Positions 45,179 to 53,500 of a stretch of DNA of 64,000 nt are shown piece after piece. Source of the stretch: Tepidanaerobacter syntrophicus (lineage in GTDB: Bacteria > Bacillota > Thermosediminibacteria > Thermosediminibacterales > Tepidanaerobacteraceae); NCBI RefSeq assembly GCF_001485475.2, contig NZ_DF977001.1:62001-126000 (forward strand), in the 5' to 3' direction. The notes under the pieces were generated by a model. The model had not been told where the DNA came from and ran no database searches. It saw only the letters and a program-made list of their open reading frames with translations. How positions within the stretch are numbered: the stretch's first letter is position 1; each line of letters begins with the position of its first letter. The position numbers and the translations under genes were made by a program.

Positions 45179-45256
45179 ACAAGACCGCTCCGGTTGGTCT
45201 GTGTGAAGCTCTTTACATCAAAGCTTTTAGTCGGGTGCTGATGTAAGGGGCTTTTC
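45179..45256 (+). ncRNA. Candidate small RNA
   Basis: Transcription from the promoter just upstream would give an RNA of about 75-80 nt. It has a short 5' hairpin (GACC / GGTC around 45183-45199) and a long 3' stem (AGCTCTTTACATCA with TGATGTAAGGGGCT, including G-U pairs) around an 18-base loop with AAGCTTTTAGTCGGG, then TTTTCTT. It has no ribosome site or start codon. It converges on the gene at 45257-45532 and ends at that gene's stop. Confidence 0.45.
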
Positions 45257-45532
45257 TTATGCCACTGTGAAGCGGCGGGATTCTATTTCCTTCAAGTATT
45301 GCTTATAAAGTTCTGCATGTGTCGTCTTAAACGCTGCTGTATCAAAGCGGCTGCTTTTTACAACCTTCCAACGGATCTTGAAAACATCAACCACCATTTC
45401 ATCTACTCCTCTGGCGCTCATCTCAGCTTTAATCGCATCCTGAATACTATTTATTTCTGCCTGAAGCTCTTCTGCCATTGCCTGAAGTTCTTTAAGCTCT
45501 CTAACCTTGCTTACTAATTCGTTTGTACTCAT
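45257..45532 (-). CDS. Hypothetical phage protein (helical)
   Basis: This 91-residue protein has an N-terminal coiled coil (VRELKELQAMAEELQAEINSIQDAIKAEM) followed by a short beta-rich part with VFKIRWKVVKSSRFD and YKQYLKEIESRRF. Proteins of this plan are common in Clostridial prophage early regions; the function is unknown. It has a GGGAG site and a divergent partner, the XRE gene at 45687. Confidence 0.7.
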   Translation of the reverse strand: MSTNELVSKVRELKELQAMAEELQAEINSIQDAIKAEMSARGVDEMVVDVFKIRWKVVKSSRFDTAAFKTTHAELYKQYLKEIESRRFTVA

Positions 45533-45633
45533 GTAATCACTCCCTTTAATTGTTTCTGTTTATAATATAAATGATATTGTTTATAGTGTCAATGACTAAT
45601 TTAACGTTTCTCAATAAAAGAGAAATAATATCG

Positions 45634-45662
45634 TTGATTTATTAAATAAATTCGTTTATAAT
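45634..45662 (+). promoter_or_regulatory. Promoter of the small XRE gene
   Basis: TTGATT (45634-45639), a 17-base spacer and TATAAT (45657-45662) lie 25 bases before the start. Upstream are a TTTCTC / GAGAAA inverted repeat (about 45607-45624) and repeated TGTTTATA motifs (about 45556 and 45580), possible operators for the divergent pair. Confidence 0.65.
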
Positions 45663-45686
45663 GAGAATATCGAAAGGAGTGGTTAT

Positions 45687-45902
45687 ATGTCCGTTTCGGA
45701 ACAGTTAAAAATTCTATGTGTTAAGCTTGGTATAAGTGTTTCTGAACTCGGAAGGTTATCCGGCAGAAGTCCACAGGCCTTTAATCAAAAGATGAAGCGT
45801 GAAACTTTTACTGTCGATGAGCTAAAAAAGATAGCCGAAGCTGCCGGATGCAAATACGAGGGCTCTTTTATACTGCCATCTGGCGAGAAAGTCACATATT
45901 AA
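45687..45902 (+). CDS. Small XRE-family HTH protein
   Basis: This 71-residue protein is almost entirely a helix-turn-helix domain (LKILCVKLGISVSELGRLSGRSPQAFNQKMKRETFTVDELKKIAEAAGCKY). It could act as a Cro-like repressor for the divergent promoters at 45532-45687 and for the cargo genes downstream. AAAGGAGTGG ribosome site. Confidence 0.85.
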   Translation: MSVSEQLKILCVKLGISVSELGRLSGRSPQAFNQKMKRETFTVDELKKIAEAAGCKYEGSFILPSGEKVTY

Positions 45903-45920
45903 TTGAGGGGATGTCCTGCT

Positions 45921-46022
45921 TTGGAAAAGAAAAATATTCATATTTTTGCGCCCTACAACAATGGCTTTACTGTAAAAATTCCAGGAGCTGGGTACCTCAA
46001 TGGCAAGGAGGCAAGAGAGTAA
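45921..46022 (+). CDS. Possible 33-residue small protein
   Basis: The frame starts with TTG after GAGGGGATG and reads EKKNIHIFAPYNNGFTVKI, then PGAGYLNGKEARE and a stop. It lies between the XRE gene and the membrane protein. It is too short to judge by composition. The 88 bases after it have no gene. Confidence 0.3.
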   Translation: MEKKNIHIFAPYNNGFTVKIPGAGYLNGKEARE

Positions 46023-46110
46023 AATTTGCCCTTGGTACAACTTTGAAAACGACAGCGAGGTGACAAATGGCAGCATTTCCATTAAAAAATAATTAAGAAA
46101 GGATGATTTT

Positions 46111-46992
46111 ATGTTTATGGTTCTTGGTTTAACCGGAATGGTAGGCTTTGTGGTCTGCCTGGTTGTTTTTATAATCTCACTGATTAGAAAAAAGTCGAAG
46201 AAGCCAAGTGCTATTGGTATGGTTGTGTGCTTCACCTTGTTTTTTGTCGGTTTGGCATTGACGCCTCCAGCGCCAGAAAAAACAGCAGTAGAAAAGGAAC
46301 CGGCCCCGATTATTACGGAGAGCACTGACTTTGAAAGTGAAGCTCCCTCTTCAAGTGTTATGCCTTCTGAGACCATTACGCCTGTTTCCACTGCTGACGA
46401 TAGTCAGTCTGCAGAGAGTTCCTCACCATCCGAGCCGTCCAAGCCATTCGAGCCAACTGAACCGACTGAAACTCAGCCTACCGAAGTATCGGAGACTGTC
46501 TTCACATTAGATGATGAGATAATTCCGGGACTTAAGGCAGCCGATATAAAACTGAACTTGGTTAAATGGGGATTGAAGGAGGCCTCTTCCAAGAAATCCG
46601 AGGGCTCTGACGACATTTCCTATATTTCCTCCGTGGTCGATTCTGAAACCGGTGCTGATCTGTCCTATTTCATCATGACAAACAGTGCTCTTAATGTGAA
46701 ATATGCAACCTTCTCAATTATCAATCTGGCTGCTATATCTGAAGAGGATTTCCTTAATATCGCTACCGGTTATCTTGGTTACTGTGCTACTGTTCCATTT
46801 GACGGTGCCGAGCCTGAAAAATCCAAACAGTGGATCGAGGACAACATTAAAAAGTGTAATGAAGCGGGAAAGATTGAAACACTGAATGTCGGCAATGTAG
46901 AATTTTCACTCTACGGCACTGGCAACAGTTCACGATATCTTGAAATAAAACCCATAAAAAATAATCCTCAGCAGAGCTCATCGGAAGATTAA
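46111..46992 (+). CDS. Membrane-anchored protein with Ser/Pro/Glu-rich linker
   Basis: In this 293-residue protein two hydrophobic helices lie at about residues 3-25 and 33-50. A low-complexity linker (about 55-128, many SEPS, PTE and PSK units) follows, then a folded C-terminal region of about 160 residues (VFTLDDEIIPGLKAADIKLNLVKWG onward) that should lie outside the cell. A short cysteine-containing loop (YLGYCATVPF, IKKCNEAGK) may form a disulfide. I do not recognise the domain. AAAGGATG site. Followed after 29 bases by the Fic gene. Confidence 0.7.
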   Translation: MFMVLGLTGMVGFVVCLVVFIISLIRKKSKKPSAIGMVVCFTLFFVGLALTPPAPEKTAVEKEPAPIITESTDFESEAPSSSVMPSETITPVSTADDSQSAESSSPSEPSKPFEPTEPTETQPTEVSETVFTLDDEIIPGLKAADIKLNLVKWGLKEASSKKSEGSDDISYISSVVDSETGADLSYFIMTNSALNVKYATFSIINLAAISEEDFLNIATGYLGYCATVPFDGAEPEKSKQWIEDNIKKCNEAGKIETLNVGNVEFSLYGTGNSSRYLEIKPIKNNPQQSSSED

Positions 46993-47021
46993 ACGAATTT
47001 ATAAATGGAGGAGTTGATAAA

Positions 47022-47771
47022 ATGACGATATATGAAAAAATCGACCGCTACAAGCTGGCCATTGATGAAAAGCGTCCCTTTGAAGGTCATTTGCTTCATG
47101 AAATTAAAAACTACTACCGGATAGGCCTTACATGGTCCAGCAATGCCCTCGAAGGGAACACCCTCACTCTAAGTGAAACAAAGATCCTCCTGGAAGACGG
47201 ACTGACTGTCGGAGGGAAGCCTCTTCGGGATACATTCGAAGCCCTGGGGCATGCAAAGGCTTATGATTTCATGTTTACATTGCTTAATAGTTACCAAATA
47301 ACCGAAGAAGACGCCCTTACAATGCACCGGATGTTCTATACAGGTATTGATGCCGAGGAAGCGGGAAAATACCGCAGTCGCCCAGTCTTTATAACCGGCT
47401 CAAAATATGAAGTATGCCCAGTAGAACGGATAGAAGAGGAAATGAAAAACTTATTCCAGTGGGCATGCTCCGCGCGTAACAAATACCATCCGGTCCAATT
47501 TGCCGCCCAGCTGCATAAGCGGTTCGTATTTATTCATCCTTTCATAGATGGAAATGGGAGAGTTGCTCGGTTGCTGATGAATACGGCGCTTATTCAAGAC
47601 GGTTATATGCTGGCCATAATTCCGCCGGTCTTGCGACATGAGTATATTAGCTTACTGGAGCGGGCTCATGAAGATGATCAACCTTTTATGGACTTTATTG
47701 CCGAACGCGTTCTTGAGTCTGAAAAGGAAATTATGAGGTTATTGAATATCCCTTTTCCTCATCTATCCTAA
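47022..47771 (+). CDS. Fic family protein
   Basis: In this 249-residue Fic-domain protein the catalytic motif is HPFIDGNGRVAR (His at about residue 172). The N-terminal segment SSNALEGN (Ser40 to Gly45) matches the inhibitory (S/T)xxxE(G/N) motif. In class II Fic proteins Glu from this helix blocks ATP until released. Fic enzymes usually transfer AMP to a protein target. No separate antitoxin gene is needed or seen. GGAGG site. The gene ends at a bidirectional terminator. Confidence 0.9.
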   Translation: MTIYEKIDRYKLAIDEKRPFEGHLLHEIKNYYRIGLTWSSNALEGNTLTLSETKILLEDGLTVGGKPLRDTFEALGHAKAYDFMFTLLNSYQITEEDALTMHRMFYTGIDAEEAGKYRSRPVFITGSKYEVCPVERIEEEMKNLFQWACSARNKYHPVQFAAQLHKRFVFIHPFIDGNGRVARLLMNTALIQDGYMLAIIPPVLRHEYISLLERAHEDDQPFMDFIAERVLESEKEIMRLLNIPFPHLS

Positions 47772-47862
47772 AATAAAATAAGAGCGATATCTGTCCGTTA
47801 AGATTCCGCTCAAAATATACCCAGTGGTAATATTTAAGCCATTCCGCGTTTATATGAAAAAG

Positions 47863-47898
47863 AGAGCCTCTACCGGGATAAAGTCCTGGAGGCTCTCT
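47863..47898. terminator. Bidirectional terminator after the Fic gene
   Basis: The stem AGAGAGCCTC / GAGGCTCTCT sits between convergent genes. It is flanked by AAAAA on the left and TTTGTGTTT on the right, so it can act on both the Fic transcript and the minus-strand gene at 47962. Confidence 0.75.
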
Positions 47899-47961
47899 TT
47901 GTGTTTCTGGTGTAGCTTTGATGTCATTGTCCTATTGTATGACATGGAAGAGCTATGGCCG

Positions 47962-48231
47962 CTAATATTCACTTGGGAAGAGGATTGTTGTCGCAGATCT
48001 ATCCCATTCGGTAATAATCCAGATCTTTCCCTTGCTGGTCTCATATGCGGCCAGTATCCGCTCGCCTGTCCTGGCTGCCATATCATTCAGATCTTTATCC
48101 TCTTGACAAAGGTCTCCCCAGTCATATTTCCGGTACCGGTTAAAGGCTGCTATGACTTCTTGAGCAAATGCCGGGTTTTCCTTCATTTCATCAGCTACAC
48201 CTTTTATTGCGAGTATCGTTCCATATTCCAT
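47962..48231 (-). CDS. Small conserved mobile-element protein
   Basis: This 89-residue protein ends in GKIWIITEWDRSATTILFPSEY, a C-terminus I recall in small proteins of Firmicute plasmids and phages. The middle carries WGDLCQEDKDLNDMA. Function unknown. Weak GGAGAAA site. It is transcribed alone against the cargo genes. Confidence 0.65.
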   Translation of the reverse strand: MEYGTILAIKGVADEMKENPAFAQEVIAAFNRYRKYDWGDLCQEDKDLNDMAARTGERILAAYETSKGKIWIITEWDRSATTILFPSEY

Positions 48232-48366
48232 GGGGTTTCTCCGCTTGCTTTAGTTTGTATTCATGTTAATACGATCAGCTCACCTGGTTAAGGCATACCA
48301 GGTGGGTAAATTCAGGACCAGCTCCAAATACGTTGGCGTATTTAATAACGTTCAGCGGATGAGGAG
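48232..48366. other. Gap with two hairpins
   Basis: Hairpins CACCTGG / CCAGGTG (about 48279-48302) and AAATACG / CGTATTT (about 48327-48343) lie between divergent genes. No coding sequence is supported. Confidence 0.4.
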
Positions 48367-48375
48367 GTGGTTATC

Positions 48376-48732
48376 CTGATCATTGCTATTAATTACACCG
48401 TGGAATACGACGAGGCCCGCAAGGTTTATAAGATCCGGAATAAAGATGCTCCATTTTGCCCGGACTGCGGCCAGCTGCTCTCCGGATATGATACAAGAGC
48501 TCGCCATGTCGTTGATAGTTCGGGCCAGATCTGCTGGTACCGACTGCGCCGGTTAAAGTGTCTATGTTGCGATAAACTGCATCTTGAGCTTCCGGATTTT
48601 ATGGCTCCTAAAAAGCATTATGAAGCCAGGCTTATAGAAGATGTTATGGCTGGCCGATCGGATTCTTGCCCGGCTGATGATTCGACAATCCGAAGATGGA
48701 AAAAAGGAAAATACCCACCCAGTTTGCCTTAA
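48376..48732 (+). CDS. DUF6431-type zinc-ribbon protein
   Basis: This protein of about 118 residues has a zinc ribbon (FCPDCGQLL, later LKCLCCDKLH), an intervening basic YRLRRL, and a C-terminal STIRRWKKGK that looks like a DNA-binding helix. The start is uncertain. GAGGAGG at 48361-48367 points to CTG 48376, ATC 48379 or ATT 48382, while the frame's only standard start, GTG 48367, lies inside the ribosome site. Similar proteins occur on Clostridial mobile elements and resemble the front end of IS-type transposases; no catalytic acids are seen. Confidence 0.6.
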   Translation: MIIAINYTVEYDEARKVYKIRNKDAPFCPDCGQLLSGYDTRARHVVDSSGQICWYRLRRLKCLCCDKLHLELPDFMAPKKHYEARLIEDVMAGRSDSCPADDSTIRRWKKGKYPPSLP

Positions 48733-48790
48733 TAACCCGGAGCTTCTGTAGTATTTTTGTAGACAAGCCAGTTGAAAGGAGTGATAAACC

Positions 48791-49273
48791 ATTGGAAACA
48801 GAATTTTTAAAAAAATAGCTGTCTCATTCGGTATAGCTTTAGCTTTGTTTGTAGCCGCAGTAATCGGTTACAATTTTAACGATGCGAGCTTGTCCTTACC
48901 TGGAGACTCTGTGAAGACATTCTCCGATGTAGATGTATCATCGAATAACAGTGGCGCCCCTGGTATGATCACAATCCCAGGTTACAAGCATATCACTATG
49001 AAAGCAGGCCAGAAGGTTCAGAAGGTAGAGCTCGGTAATCCAAAACAAAATAACTGTTATATGTCAATTGCTATTAAGCTCCCAGATGGGACGCAGCTTT
49101 ATGAGTCAGGTTTGCTTGAACCCGGACAGGTCCTTACCTCTATTGAAATCTCCCGAGAGCTAAAATCCGGGATTTATGAAGGGGCAATCCTGAGCTATTC
49201 ATGCTATGACATGGAGGAAATAAAAGAGCTAAATGGTGCTGTAACTATTTTTGATTTGGAGGTTATGCCATGA
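48791..49273 (+). CDS. Exported protein, first of a coupled pair (ATT start likely)
   Basis: A 160-residue protein if translation starts at ATT 48791, nine bases after AAAGGAG. That start supplies the basic N-terminus and signal helix (GNRIFKKIAVSFGIALALFV). The first standard start in frame, TTG 48845, would begin in the middle of that helix. The exported part is beta-rich (MITIPGYKHITMKAGQKVQKVELGNP, MSIAIKLPDGTQLYESGLL). The stop overlaps the next gene's ATG (ATGA). No domain recognised. Confidence 0.65.
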   Translation: MGNRIFKKIAVSFGIALALFVAAVIGYNFNDASLSLPGDSVKTFSDVDVSSNNSGAPGMITIPGYKHITMKAGQKVQKVELGNPKQNNCYMSIAIKLPDGTQLYESGLLEPGQVLTSIEISRELKSGIYEGAILSYSCYDMEEIKELNGAVTIFDLEVMP

Positions 49274-49800
49274 ATAAAAGAGTTTTGTCTGTATTAATAG
49301 CCATCATCCTGGTGTGCAGTGTTATGCCAATAGAAGCACTTGCAAGCCAGACATCTGGAAGTATGACCGTTTCCTATACCTATACTTTCACACCTGATTA
49401 TACAATAAATATCCCCGCTTCAATCTCTATCAATGATAGCGAAGTTATTACATTCACGGCTGAAAAAATGGATATTGGATCTGATAAGGAAGTCCATATT
49501 AAAATCGACGGTGAAGCTACATATGAAAACGGCGGAAATTTTTATCTTTATAAAGATAAAGGGACAGAAAACGAGTCAAAAATACCTTGCTCTATTTTGC
49601 GCTCAAATCCATCTGGAAGTATTGGATGGACTAAAATTAACGGCTTGAGCAACGAGGATGTAGCTTGGTTTAGAGATGGTGATACAAATGTGAGAGGTTA
49701 CGGAGCTCTTAAATTTATACCAAATGTCCCCAGCGGCTCTCCCTATGGAACATATACAGGAACGGTCTATTTTAAGATTGAGCTCATTGATAAAAGCTAA
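49270..49800 (+). CDS. Exported beta-rich protein, second of the coupled pair
   Basis: This 176-residue protein has a signal peptide (MNKRVLSVLIAIILVCSVMPIEALA) and a mature part of about 150 residues with alternating polar/hydrophobic strands (SMTVSYTYTFTPDYTINIP, TVYFKIELIDKS). A single beta-sandwich domain is likely. It resembles small secreted proteins of the WxL or fimbrial-subunit type in layout only. Translation is coupled to the gene upstream. It is followed by a strong terminator. Confidence 0.7.
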   Translation: MNKRVLSVLIAIILVCSVMPIEALASQTSGSMTVSYTYTFTPDYTINIPASISINDSEVITFTAEKMDIGSDKEVHIKIDGEATYENGGNFYLYKDKGTENESKIPCSILRSNPSGSIGWTKINGLSNEDVAWFRDGDTNVRGYGALKFIPNVPSGSPYGTYTGTVYFKIELIDKS

Positions 49801-49828
49801 TTAATTCATAAAAGCATGTTAGTAGTAG

Positions 49829-49860
49829 AACCCTGGAAAAACCAGGGTTTTTGTTTTCTT
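49829..49860 (+). terminator. Terminator after the secreted pair
   Basis: AACCCTGG / CCAGGGTT stem with a 5-base loop, followed by TTTGTTTTCTT. Confidence 0.85.
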
Positions 49861-50028
49861 GCTTACTCTATAAAATATATTTTAGGCGCGTATTTCCCCT
49901 TTATTTTGAATTTTAACTCCAACATGGGTATTTACCTTACCTACTTTAAATTCGCTCCGTACAAGTCAAATCTGGCCGTTTCTCGCCTGCATTTTTGATA
50001 TGGACATGTCCGTCCAAACAAGTAAAGC

Positions 50029-50056
50029 AAAAGAGCGGATTTTATTCCGCCCTTTT
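50029..50056. terminator. Terminator after the gp10-like gene
   Basis: The stem AAAGAGCGGA / TCCGCCCTTTT (one G-U pair) lies 18 bases beyond the minus-strand stop at 50074, with T-rich sequence on both sides. Between it and the previous terminator (49861-50028) no gene is supported; an 8-bp palindrome, GGACATGTCC, lies near 50002. Confidence 0.65.
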
Positions 50057-50073
50057 ACTTTTTAAGGCTAAGC

Positions 50074-50556
50074 CTAATACGGCTCTTTGAAGATTTGACT
50101 AATACGAGGCATTGCTTTCTCGATGATAGGATCCTCAAATGGTCTTGGAGCCATTCTATCGGTTCCCTCTTCGAGATATGGAGCATACTTTACTTCAGTA
50201 GTAATTGCCGGTTTTATTGTTACGGTCTTGCCTATTCGCTCGGATGCAGATTGCGGTCTCCAACTTAAGCGCAGGTTTCCACTGCGATTTGCAGGCGGTT
50301 CACCTGGTGCTGAAGCTCTGTATAATTGCCCACCTCGCAATTTATGGCCATAATCTTTAAGCAAGCTCTTTGTTTGCTTTGTCATCCTGCTGCCATATGT
50401 GCCAGGCTTCTTATAAACCTTACCGGAACGCTCTCCTCGAAGGACAGTTAAAGCTGAATTCCGGAGCTCGTTGGCTGCACGAAACGCTCTTGATTTGGCT
50501 TGATAAGTTATTTCCTCCACAATCTCATTAACAGCGCCCTCTAAATCAATCTTCAA
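50074..50556 (-). CDS. HK97-gp10-like phage tail/neck protein
   Basis: In this 160-residue protein a helical N-terminus (VNEIVEEITYQAKSRAFRAANELRNSALTVLRG) is followed by SGNLRLSWRP and YAPYLEEGTDRMAPRPFEDP, the typical ending of HK97-gp10-type proteins (the YAxxxExGT and RPFLxPA pattern). In phages this protein belongs to the head-tail joining or tail completion group. It usually lies before the tape measure gene; here it lies after it. The TTG start overlaps the tape measure stop. Confidence 0.75.
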   Translation of the reverse strand: MKIDLEGAVNEIVEEITYQAKSRAFRAANELRNSALTVLRGERSGKVYKKPGTYGSRMTKQTKSLLKDYGHKLRGGQLYRASAPGEPPANRSGNLRLSWRPQSASERIGKTVTIKPAITTEVKYAPYLEEGTDRMAPRPFEDPIIEKAMPRISQIFKEPY

Positions 50557-53500
50557 GCTTCAGCCACTCCTTTCACCGGCATATTTGCAAAAATGCGGGC
50601 CAGTCTTTCTGCCAGCTCGTCTCCGATGTCGTCAGTCATTTCGCGGATATAAGCCTTCAGTATGGCCACCACTTTGTTTTCATCGGTGTTGTCTCCGCCG
50701 CCTTCAATCGTGAATTTAGGCTCTGCCTTGACTTCTACCTTGATGGTGATGTTCTGGCCGGCCTTTCCGGTTGCGGAGGCTACCGGGATTTCGTCCGGTT
50801 CCTCTCCTACGATTCCGCCGTCTTCATAGGCCCTTACGCCAAGAAGCTCACCGGTCCGCTGCCATAAATCAAGGCCTCTTTGCCTCTTGCTTGGGCTTAA
50901 CGGGATAATTCCTTCAGCTCCGTCCTCGGCCACGATGCCCATGTGCGGCTTTGTCATAATGCCGCCGTATGCATGTTCGAGGACGCTGCCTTTGCCCTGG
51001 CTGGTCGTCAGGCCGGTTTCTTTCGATCCTTTTTGACCCAGGCCTCCGAGCCAGTCTTTGAAGCTCTGCCACTTGTCGCCGATCCATTCACCGATGCCAC
51101 CGAGCTTTTCGCCTACCCATTCCCATGCCCTGGTTGCTCCGGTCTTGATGGGTTCCCAGACTTTCTGTTCAAACCATCCCGACACTCCGGACCAGGCTTC
51201 GCTTATGGCATTCTTTGCTGCTGTGAACTGATCTCCCAGCCATGCTCCTGCTGTCTGCGCTGCGCTTTTCACCGGCTGCCAGACCGATTCATCAAACCAA
51301 CCTGAAACAGCTCCCCAGGTCTCGCTTACCCAGGTCTTGGCCTCGCTCCATCTTTCGCTTACCCACTGGCCTGCTGCCTGGGCTCCTGTTTTGACCGGTG
51401 TCCATATTGACTCTTCAAACCATGTTGAAAAGTCGGACCAGCGCTCGCCTATCCATGTTCTTGCCTCGCTCCATCTTTCGCTTACCCACTGGCCGGCGGC
51501 TTGGGCTGCATTGCTTACCGGGGTCCATATCGATTCATCAAACCACCCGGAGAAATCACTCCATTTATCTCCGATCCAATCTCTTGCCTCGCTCCATGCT
51601 CCTGCTGCGATGTTAATTGCTGAAATACCAACGTCCTTTGTCGGGGTCCATATCGAAGTTTCGAACCATTCACTGAACCCGCTCCACTTGTCACTGATCC
51701 ATGATCCGGCGTTTGAGGCTCCTGTCTTGATGGAGTCCCATGTGTTGCTTGCCCATATCTTGGTATTTTCCCAGAACTTTGATAAAGCTCCGTCTTTGTC
51801 CGTTGCGTCAGATAGGGCTTTGCCGGCTTTATCTCCGGTTAAAAGCGCCGCTGCGCCGCCTATTCCTGCACCGATTAAAGTTCCAAGTCCAGGCATGATT
51901 GCAGTACCTATTAAAGCACCTGTTCCGACCATACCTGCTTTGGTTCCTGCGGTTACATACTCATCTTTAGCAACTTTGTTATTGCCTGCTTTGCTTGCTT
52001 TTATTCCCTGATAAACATCAATTCCTGCGCTACCAAGTCCGAGGATCCCGCCTATAATTCCGGCTATCCCTGCGGCGCCTGCAGCTGCAGCTCCGCCGGC
52101 AGTTGTTGCTCCGCTTCCGAGTGCTACTCCTAACTTGGCCAGGCCTGTTGTTAATGCGCCTCCGGACGCTACGTATGTGCCATTAGCAAGCTTCACAGTA
52201 TTTATAGCATTTCCTGCCGCTCCCGCGGCGCCCGGTAAAGCAAGAGGCGATCCTCCTCCAGGAAGCTTCGGTATTGTCGCGGGTCCTCCTCCAGGTAAGC
52301 TTGGAATGTTGTTTATGATTTTGCCCCCACTTCCACCTTCTCCAATCGTTGGGCCATTGATGTAAACTACGGAGGCCGTAACGGCCATAGTGGAAGTTAT
52401 GAAGCTGTCAGGGACAAGAGATCCTGTTGCTGCAGGTACTCCATCTTTGCTCCCTTTTCCAAAAAGGTTAAATAAACCTTTCCCGGCCTTACTTCCCAGC
52501 TTAAAAACACCTGTTCCAAGTTTAAAGATACCTGTAAGTAGCGGCCATATTTTAGCAATTCCTAACCCTATTGCGCCGGCAGACAGCCAGGATGTACTGC
52601 TTGGCTTCTCTCCTCCTGGAAGCAGCGTTCCTGCGTCCTTAAATACGCCTTTGATAGCGTTCAGGATTGCCTCTCCTACCTTCTTGCCGTCAAATCCCCG
52701 TGTAAAACCTTCAGCGAATGAAGCGCCTATGCTGGTTCCGTCCTCTACGGCACCCCTGGCGTCAATTCCGAGTATGGCCAGCAATCCTGCGGAGAGTGCA
52801 GTTCCTATTCCTTCGCCGATTTTGCTGGCTTTGTCTGCAAGCCAGGCCTTACCGGTTGAATTCCACCACTCGTTGAATGGCTGCGCTATGATCTTATCCC
52901 AGGCTATCTTCAGCTTTTCTCCGAAGTTCTTGGCGTCTTTCCATTCCTGGGAGTTAACCATGCGCTGTATGCTATTTCTCAAGGCATCCACTCTGGCCAT
53001 TACCCACTTGGAGATATTTGCTCCGGCTTTCTTCCAGGCCTCTCCCCATTGAGCGATGATATCCTGGTTCTCGTCTATCCAGGTAGTGATCTTTTCAAGT
53101 CCTGGCTTTACGCCTTCCCACAAGCCTTGTCCCCAAGGCCTCAAGAGTGAGTTTTGGAGAGTGTCTTTAAGGGTTGAGATCATACCTTTGGCCGTCCTGG
53201 ATTGGTTGTCCATCATTCCGCCGAAGCGCTTATCCATGCCTCGTAACAATGCATCGATAACTTTTGCCGCTTCTATGCTCTCTTTACCGATGTTCGCTAT
53301 CTGCTCTCCGGTGAGGCCGAGCTCTTCCTGCAGGATCTGGTTAGCCGGCACGCCGAGTTCCTGGAGCTGCAAGAGCTCTTCTGTCTGCGCTCGCCCTTTG
53401 GCCTGCATCTGGCCGAGGGCCCTGGTGATTCTGTCTATTCCTTTGGAGCCGGCTCCCAGGCCGCTGGCCGTATCGCCTATGGTTTTCAGCATATCCAGCA

